Assembly (NCBI GenBank): GCA_003251635.1
Contig: QKEW01000014.1
Span: 1 to 48,174 of the forward strand
Length of the DNA stretch: 48,174 nt
DNA from: a bacterium
Lineage (GTDB): Bacteria > Patescibacteriota > Minisyncoccia > Moranbacterales > GWC2-37-73
Reading direction: 5' to 3'
In this document: positions 10,507 to 15,457 of the stretch, in pieces
Layout of the letters: every line of letters begins with the position of its first letter
How positions within the stretch are numbered: the stretch's first letter is position 1
Program-made: the position numbers and the translations under genes
Notes under the pieces: generated by a model
Told to the model about the DNA's origin: nothing
What the model saw: only the letters and a program-made list of their open reading frames with translations
Databases searched by the model: none

Positions 10507-11251
10507 TATACCAAGAAATTCGTGACGTAATATGAAATCTGCCCTGGTAAGGCCTGTAATAAGATATCTTGCCCGTTTCAGAGTCTTGAACAACGTTCTC
10601 AGCCCTGCGTTTATAGCCCAAAAAGACATCTTCATCCAAAGAATGAGCATAAAGCGGTCTCAACCCCTTTCCCCGATATTCGAGACTACTAAAAAGATAA
10701 GTCATAAATGAGCCGGTAAATCGATACCGACGAACACAATCTTCAAGTTGATCATCCAGTTCCGATTCATATCCTTTCCAAGAAAAAAGACATGGAAAAC
10801 TTTCGACCCAGTAACCGACGGTAAATTTAAGAAGTGAAATTATTTCTTTTTTAGCTGACAAATTTCCTTTTTGGGAAATCCTTACCAGAGCAATGCTAAT
10901 GTTATTTCGCAATTTTCTATCTTCATGATCTTGGGGAGATATGAAAACATATCTTTTGTCTTTGTATTTCTTGAGAACTAAATTTACTTCCTTTTTACTG
11001 CGATACCATTTCATAGCTTTCCATTGCTGTTTGGTTTTGCTTCGTCTTGAAATCCATTTTCTTTGAAACTCTCGATCTAATCTGTTAACTATCTTATCCC
11101 AATTGATATCGCCAACTTCATTTTTTACGTTCTTCCAAATAAATCGATAAATACGAGGAGTATTTTTATATATCCAAGAGCTATTTATTTTCTCCGGCTG
11201 TTTTTCCAAAAGTAATGCGTTGAGTTCTTTGATAGCTTGATTGAAATCCAT
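10499..11251 (-). CDS. Hypothetical protein, helical, weakly sigma-factor-region-2-like
   Basis: 250 aa intact ORF; SAKKEIISLLKFTVGYWVES...WKGYESELDDQLEDCVRRYRFTGSFMTYLFSSLEYRGKGLRPLYAHSLDE loosely recalls sigma/HTH regulators; no firm family. Confidence 0.6.
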   Translation of the reverse strand: MDFNQAIKELNALLLEKQPEKINSSWIYKNTPRIYRFIWKNVKNEVGDINWDKIVNRLDREFQRKWISRRSKTKQQWKAMKWYRSKKEVNLVLKKYKDKRYVFISPQDHEDRKLRNNISIALVRISQKGNLSAKKEIISLLKFTVGYWVESFPCLFSWKGYESELDDQLEDCVRRYRFTGSFMTYLFSSLEYRGKGLRPLYAHSLDEDVFLGYKRRAENVVQDSETGKISYYRPYQGRFHITSRISWYNK

Positions 11252-11427
11252 TCTTCATTTTTGTTTTTGTCTTTTTTATATTACAAGAATAGCAAAAGAA
11301 TTGGTTTTATACGATAAAAAAGCAAAAAACAGGTTTAAATATGGTCAAATGTTAATTAAGAGTTTATTATGTAGTAGCTAGTAATTTTTGGCTAAAATCA
11401 GTCATTTTAAGACCTGATCCGCTTGGA

Positions 11428-11456
11428 TTGACAAACGGCCTGAAATATGCTAACAT
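11428..11456 (+). promoter_or_regulatory. Putative sigma70-type promoter for the DGR variable protein
   Basis: TTGACA - 17 nt (ending TGC) - TAACAT. Confidence 0.55.
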
Positions 11457-11485
11457 TATACGTTGTTCTTTTAACTTTAATTATT

Positions 11486-11538
11486 AATGAGATGAGCATT
11501 TTGGACATCACATTAGTGCCTAAAATGCTCGTCTCATT
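11486..11538. repeat. Inverted repeat, 17-bp arms with one mismatch and a 19-nt loop
   Basis: aatgagatgagcatttt / aaaatgctcgtctcatt, between promoter and variable-protein start. Confidence 0.75.
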
Positions 11539-11589
11539 GGAGAGACAAGCCAAATCCCGAAGATCGGGAAAAACCATCAAGAAAGGAGA

Positions 11590-12453
11590 ATGACGATGAC
11601 AGAGATGATCACGTCAGGACAAGTCAAACAGTTCAGAAGGTTGGCCGAAGATGCATTGGGCGGTGAAGTTAACATCACCAAAAGAGAAGCTCAGAGGGCA
11701 CTCGGCCGTGGTAACGAAATCATGGAGGGATTTATTAATCTCATCCGCGAAAAGGCTGGAAACCCTCACAGCAGGACTTCTTCAAGCTACGATTGTCCGA
11801 AAGGATACAACGGAGCAAGGGATCTGGACGAACAGGCTACCATTTTGCGGGAGCAATATCAGTTTCCGCTCAAGCCGCTCGCCAGCGTGAAGAAACTTCC
11901 CGAAGGAGCCGAAGGATTGTGGGTTATTCCGCTCATCAAGGATATCGTGTCCTTGCAGTGTGAACATCCCTACAACTACGCCGTGGATTTTGTGCTGGAA
12001 AGGCTTGGCCGCAACCGCGAGTTCAAAAACTGGCGCCAGGGCAAGACAGGTTATGAATACCTGCGACAGAGCGAACGCACCCTCCGCCTCTGGAACCAGC
12101 TGACGTTGACACAGGGTAGCGGAGAGTTGACGCCTGTAGTTCCCGCGCAGTTCGGCAAAATGCACAGGGGTGAGAGCGTGAATTATGTGCGCGAGGACGT
12201 GCTGGATAACGAAATCCTTTTCGGCGCTTACCACGTCGGCGTAATGCTCCTGACTCATCCCGAAAGAGAACAGGAATGGGAGCAGTTACACATCGATTGT
12301 GCTGGTGACGAATGCGCTCCTGATGGCGATGGCAAGTTCGTGAACGCTCCGGTCTTCGACTGGGACGACGGTGAGCTTCACTTCGGCACCGTCTGGACGA
12401 GCGCTGTCGGCAAGCAATATGGTTCGGCGTCGGGTTTTCTTCCGCAGGATTGA
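11590..12453 (+). CDS. DGR variable (target) protein
   Basis: Shine-Dalgarno aaaggag upstream; the 3' end is the VR, which matches the TR at 12861-12990 with A-only mismatches. Confidence 0.9.
   Translation: MTMTEMITSGQVKQFRRLAEDALGGEVNITKREAQRALGRGNEIMEGFINLIREKAGNPHSRTSSSYDCPKGYNGARDLDEQATILREQYQFPLKPLASVKKLPEGAEGLWVIPLIKDIVSLQCEHPYNYAVDFVLERLGRNREFKNWRQGKTGYEYLRQSERTLRLWNQLTLTQGSGELTPVVPAQFGKMHRGESVNYVREDVLDNEILFGAYHVGVMLLTHPEREQEWEQLHIDCAGDECAPDGDGKFVNAPVFDWDDGELHFGTVWTSAVGKQYGSASGFLPQD
12318..12447 (+). repeat. DGR variable repeat (VR)
   Basis: 130 bp aligned without gaps to 12861-12990; 14 mismatches, all at adenines of the TR (A>G x11, A>C x2, A>T x1). May extend 4 nt further 5' (gcgc opposite aaaa). 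Confidence 0.93.
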
Positions 12454-12498
12454 AGCTTGAATGCTTGAAAGCTTGGCTCTCTTGTATCCTCGAAACTT

Positions 12499-12511
12499 CC
12501 GCCGAAGGCGG
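12499..12511. repeat. Short hairpin downstream of VR
   Basis: ccgcc-gaa-ggcgg about 50 bp after the VR 3' end. Confidence 0.5.
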
Positions 12512-12523
12512 TCGATTCATCCG

Positions 12524-12561
12524 GGAGCTATTTCACTTCTATAGTGAGTAGCTCCTTTTTT
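12524..12561 (+). terminator. Intrinsic terminator after the variable-protein gene
   Basis: ggagcta..cac..gtg..tagctcc followed by T6. Confidence 0.75.
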
Positions 12562-12860
12562 CATTTCCATTTACCCAAATAATATCTTTTGCTATACTTT
12601 TAATTGAGCAGGCTAATGAACAGTTGTTCACGGATAGCTGTCGCCTTCTCTTCCTTCAAGGAAAATAACCAGAGTTTTTTCGGCTACGGCTGAAAAAAGC
12701 GTGTTATCTTGATGAGAAACTGCTTGCTTTTGTCTGGCGGAGATGTTCCGATTTTATATATCGAACTGCTCCCAAATAAAATTCAGGAAAGAGAGAATAT
12801 AATCCGCTTTTGCGGAAGTAAATCTCAATTTCCGGTGATTACGGATGGACAGAAGCAAAA

Positions 12861-12990
12861 TCCTGATGGCGATGGCAAGTTCGTGAACGCTCCGATCTTC
12901 AACTGGAACGACGGTAAGCTTCACTTCAACACCAACTGGACGAACAATGTCAACAAGCAATATGGTTCGGCGTCGGGTTTTCTTCCGAAG
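12861..12990 (+). ncRNA. DGR template repeat (TR)
   Basis: Non-coding copy of the VR with adenine-rich codons (AAC/AAT/AAG) at every variable site; intact TR-encoded peptide ...FNWNDGKLHFNTNWTNNVNKQYGSASGFLPK. Confidence 0.93.
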
Positions 12991-13002
12991 TTTCTCCTCA
13001 TA

Positions 13003-13030
13003 AAAAGACATCCTTTTACGGATGTCTTTT
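13003..13030. terminator. Bidirectional-type intrinsic terminator between TR (+) and avd (-)
   Basis: AAAAGACATCC-ttttac-GGATGTCTTTT, perfect 11-bp arms. Confidence 0.7.
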
Positions 13031-13035
13031 GCGTC

Positions 13036-13386
13036 TTATTCGGATCGGGTGGACTTTATCCACCCTCCGAGCATTCGCCCAACCTCGTCAGTATTTTTCT
13101 GAAGCGAAACATATTTTTTGTTATCAAGTGCTTTTACTTCTTTGGCAAGTCGAGTAAAAATCCTAAATAGATTTAATTGTAAACTCGCTTTTTCCAGAAC
13201 AGGCAATTTTTCTTTCTTGGACATCTGACTAGCTAATAATATGTTTTCTAGTGAATCCAAAAGAATGTTTTCACATTTTTGCCAAAGAGTATAGCGATCT
13301 TGTTTAGGCACGGAATTCCTAAAGCTATAGAAATTTCGATATAATTCGTAAATTTTTTTAAAGATTGGTATATCAAATTGTTCCAT
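13036..13386 (-). CDS. avd: DGR accessory protein Avd-like (four-helix bundle)
   Basis: 116 aa; IPIFKKIYELYRNFYSFRNSVPKQDRYTLWQKCENILLDSLENILLA...YVSLQKNTDEVGRMLGGWIKST matches the Avd pattern from memory, adjacent to TR and RT. Confidence 0.8.
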   Translation of the reverse strand: MEQFDIPIFKKIYELYRNFYSFRNSVPKQDRYTLWQKCENILLDSLENILLASQMSKKEKLPVLEKASLQLNLFRIFTRLAKEVKALDNKKYVSLQKNTDEVGRMLGGWIKSTRSE

Positions 13387-13395
13387 AATAATAAA

Positions 13396-13698
13396 ATGAA
13401 TAATTACAATAACGTATTTGAAAAAATAATTTCGCTGGAAAATCTATTCTTAGCTTGGGACAGTTTCAAAAAAGGAAAACTCGGAAAGAAAGACGTCCAA
13501 AAATTCGAATGGAAATTGGAGCAAAATATTTTTCAACTGCATGAGGAATTAAGGAGGTGGACGTATAATCATGGCGCATATTCTTCTTTTTACATTCAAG
13601 ATCCCAAGCAACGCCATATCCACAAAGCCAAAGTCAGGGACAGAATATTGCATCATGCCATTTTCTCTATTCTTAATCCAATCTTTGAAAAGAGATAA
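13396..13698 (+). pseudogene. DGR reverse transcriptase, N-terminal fragment only
   Basis: MNNYNNVFEKIISLENLFLAWDSFKKGKLGKKDVQKFEWKLEQNIFQLHEELRRWTY..YSSFYIQDPKQRHIHKAKVRDRILHHAIFSILNPIFEK then stop; the catalytic YxDD region is absent. Confidence 0.85.
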
Positions 13699-14161
13699 GA
13701 TTGTCCGAGAGAATAAGGAGTTCGCCTTTACCAAACTGTTTACCTGCGGCTATTGCGGATCAGGAATATCCGCTGAAGAAAAATATAAACAACTGAAAGA
13801 CGGAACTCATGCCCGATATATCTACTATTCCTGCTCGAGAGCAAGAGATCGGCATTGTAAAAATAAATATATACGAGAAGAAGAATTAATTACTGAGCTC
13901 TTAAAGATAATCGACCAAATGAATATTAATGAACTGGGTATGAGGCAAAAACTGGAAGACGAAATCAATAGATTTAATATCTTCCAGAAATCAGTAGTGG
14001 GAGAAAAACATAAAATCCAAAACACCAAAGATACAGATATTCGAAATTATGCCAAATACCTGCTCAAAGAGGGGTCAGTGTCAGAGAAAAGAGAACTTCT
14101 CGGAAACTTAAGATCAAGAATAATCTACAAAGACAAAAAACTTGAATTGGTGAAAGAATAG
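13691..14161 (+). pseudogene. Large serine recombinase, C-terminal remnant (zinc-ribbon and coiled-coil region)
   Basis: Frame of ORF 13571-14161: FAFTKLFTCGYCGSGISAEEKYK...RYIYYSCSRARDRHCKNKYIREEELITELLKII; the N-terminal catalytic domain is absent. Confidence 0.8.
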
Positions 14162-14166
14162 AAAAA

Positions 14167-14199
14167 CAAAAAACAGCAGTGAAAAATTGCTGTTTTTTG
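14167..14199 (+). terminator. Intrinsic terminator after the recombinase remnant
   Basis: caaaaaacagca..tgctgttttttg. Confidence 0.65.
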
Positions 14200-14272
14200 T
14201 TCAATTTTTTAGGCTCTCGAGTCGCCATGTTATCTCGACTACATGGGTTCGCTCGATAAAAAATTGTCGATG

Positions 14273-14359
14273 CGGAGAGGGAGGGATTCGAACCCTCGAG
14301 GGGTTTTATCCCCTGGCACGTTAGCAGTGTGCTGGTTTTAGCCACTCACCCACCTCTCC
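14273..14359 (-). tRNA. tRNA-Ser(GCU)
   Basis: GGAGAGG/CCTCTCC acceptor, long variable arm, CTGCTAA anticodon loop, TTCGAAT T-loop, G discriminator. Confidence 0.9.
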
Positions 14360-14436
14360 AAATTAACTTGTAACTAACAACAACTAACTAAAAACTTTTT
14401 TCATCTTAACAAATATTTTCTTATCGGCAAATCAGG

Positions 14437-14492
14437 CGGAAGTGAGAGGATTCGAACCTCTGGTACCCTTTCGGGCACGACAGTTTTTCGCG
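14437..14492 (-). tRNA. 3' half of a disrupted tRNA-Ser
   Basis: ...GCGAAAAACTGTCGTGCCCGAAAGGGTACCAGAGGTTCGAATCCTCTCACTTCC(G); its acceptor strand pairs perfectly with the 5' half at 14746-14752. Confidence 0.7.
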
Positions 14493-14493
14493 A

Positions 14494-14507
14494 CCCCGTA
14501 AGAAAGC
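14494..14507 (+). repeat. Inverted-repeat arm adjoining the tRNA-Ser 3' half
   Basis: ccccgtaagaaagc; imperfect complement of gcttttctacgggg at 14704-14717. Confidence 0.7.
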
Positions 14508-14593
14508 GGAGGAGGTGAGATTCGAACTCACGGTACCCTTTCGGATACGACAGTTTTCAAGACTGTTTCCTTAAACCACTCGGACACTCCTCC
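14507..14593 (-). tRNA. tRNA-Ser(UGA)
   Basis: GGAGGAG/CTCCTCC acceptor, CTTGAAA anticodon loop, long variable arm, GTTCGAATC T-loop. Confidence 0.92.
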
Positions 14594-14626
14594 AAAAATT
14601 TTTTTCAAAAATTAAAAAAACTGAAA

Positions 14627-14695
14627 GTCCTCGGGTTCCCGGGTTTCTTTTGAAACCCGTCAAATGCTCCTATATCGCATTTGACCCGCTCGGAC
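14627..14695 (-). other. Predicted multibranched RNA/DNA structure inside the split-tRNA interval
   Basis: GTCC/GGAC and CGGGT/ACCCG closing helices enclosing a 9-bp hairpin (gtcaaatgc/gcatttgac) and a 7-bp hairpin (gggtttc/gaaaccc). Confidence 0.5.
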
Positions 14696-14703
14696 ACTCC
14701 TGG

Positions 14704-14717
14704 GCTTTTCTACGGGG
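14704..14717 (+). repeat. Inverted-repeat arm adjoining the tRNA-Ser 5' half
   Basis: gcttttctacgggg; partner of 14494-14507. Confidence 0.7.
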
Positions 14718-14752
14718 CAAGCTGTTGCCTTCAACCACTCGGCCACACTTCC
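14718..14752 (-). tRNA. 5' half of a disrupted tRNA-Ser
   Basis: GGAAGTGTGGCCGAGTGGTTGAAGGCAACAGCTTG: acceptor strand, D-arm and 5' side of anticodon stem, then departs from tRNA sequence. Confidence 0.7.
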
Positions 14753-14834
14753 AAAATTTTCTTTCCAACTTTTCCCATCCTATCATCAAAATTTCCCTTT
14801 GTAAATGCCGAAATTCACCAATTTCGCGAGCCCA

Positions 14835-14863
14835 TTGACAAACGATCTATTTTCTGCTATAGT
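14835..14863 (+). promoter_or_regulatory. Putative sigma70-type promoter
   Basis: TTGACA - 17 nt (ending TGC) - TATAGT. Confidence 0.65.
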
Positions 14864-15009
14864 AGAAGATAAGTTGTTATTTAACAACATTTATATATAA
14901 ATCCCGTCCACCCCGCCAACTTTTCATCCAAATCCAACACAAAGAAGGTGAAAAAGAAATATTACCTGGAAGAAGGTTGGTAACAACCACTGGAAAAAGG
15001 AGAGTGCAA

Positions 15010-15294
15010 ATGAACGCAAATAGGCAAAATTTTGACAATGACCGTGACTTTACCTTATTGCCTAAACCGATTTCAGCCAAGCTTTCACTAGCTGCGGCGA
15101 ACCATTTTGGACACCTAATAGGGAGGCCTTTGCAGATTGTCGGAATTCAAGATGAGCCCGTAATAACAGCTCAATCGCTTGTTATGTTCACATTAACTGA
15201 AGATGATAAACAGTTTCAGGAAAAATTCCCTCCGGTACGACTATCGTCTTTCACGGAACGCGACAAATTAATTCGGATATTTAACAGAAAGTAA
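15010..15294 (+). CDS. Hypothetical small protein (94 aa)
   Basis: ATG with upstream ggag; MNANRQNFDNDRDFTLLPKPISAKLSLAAANHFGHLIGRPLQIVGIQDE...; strong promoter upstream and hairpins downstream. Confidence 0.6.
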   Translation: MNANRQNFDNDRDFTLLPKPISAKLSLAAANHFGHLIGRPLQIVGIQDEPVITAQSLVMFTLTEDDKQFQEKFPPVRLSSFTERDKLIRIFNRK

Positions 15295-15380
15295 AAAGTT
15301 TTTTTTGGTGGAGGTGGAGTGGAGTTTCCCTCACCGGTGACCAGCTTCACCAAAAAAAGCAGTGGCATTGCCACAAGCTT

Positions 15381-15412
15381 CCCCCGATCATCTACGCGAG
15401 ATCGGGGGTTTG
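15381..15412 (+). terminator. Intrinsic terminator-like hairpin
   Basis: cccccgatc atctacgcga gatcggggg followed by a T-rich run. Confidence 0.7.
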
Positions 15413-15457
15413 TTTGTTTCCCTTCCTTTCCCCTCTCAAATTTCCTATAATAAAACC

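Noticed and set aside
11782-12520. Antisense ORFs 11782-12258 and 12023-12520 over the variable-protein gene
   Set aside because: Shadow ORFs of a GC-richer gene; no recognisable domains.
12754-13011. Minus-strand ORF across the TR whose last residues EQFDI match the first residues of the Avd-like protein (MEQFDI) with synonymous codon differences
   Set aside because: Possibly a remnant of a second avd copy, but five residues are too short to support homology.
12709-13170. ORF 12709-13170 (+) that contains the TR
   Set aside because: It reads the TR in the VR frame only because the TR is a copy of coding DNA; the rest shows no protein similarity and crosses a terminator and antisense avd.
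14494-14717. Group I intron in tRNA-Ser
   Set aside because: Location near the anticodon loop fits, but I could not find convincing group I core (P/Q/R/S) elements and the segment contains a complete tRNA; left as an open split-tRNA observation.
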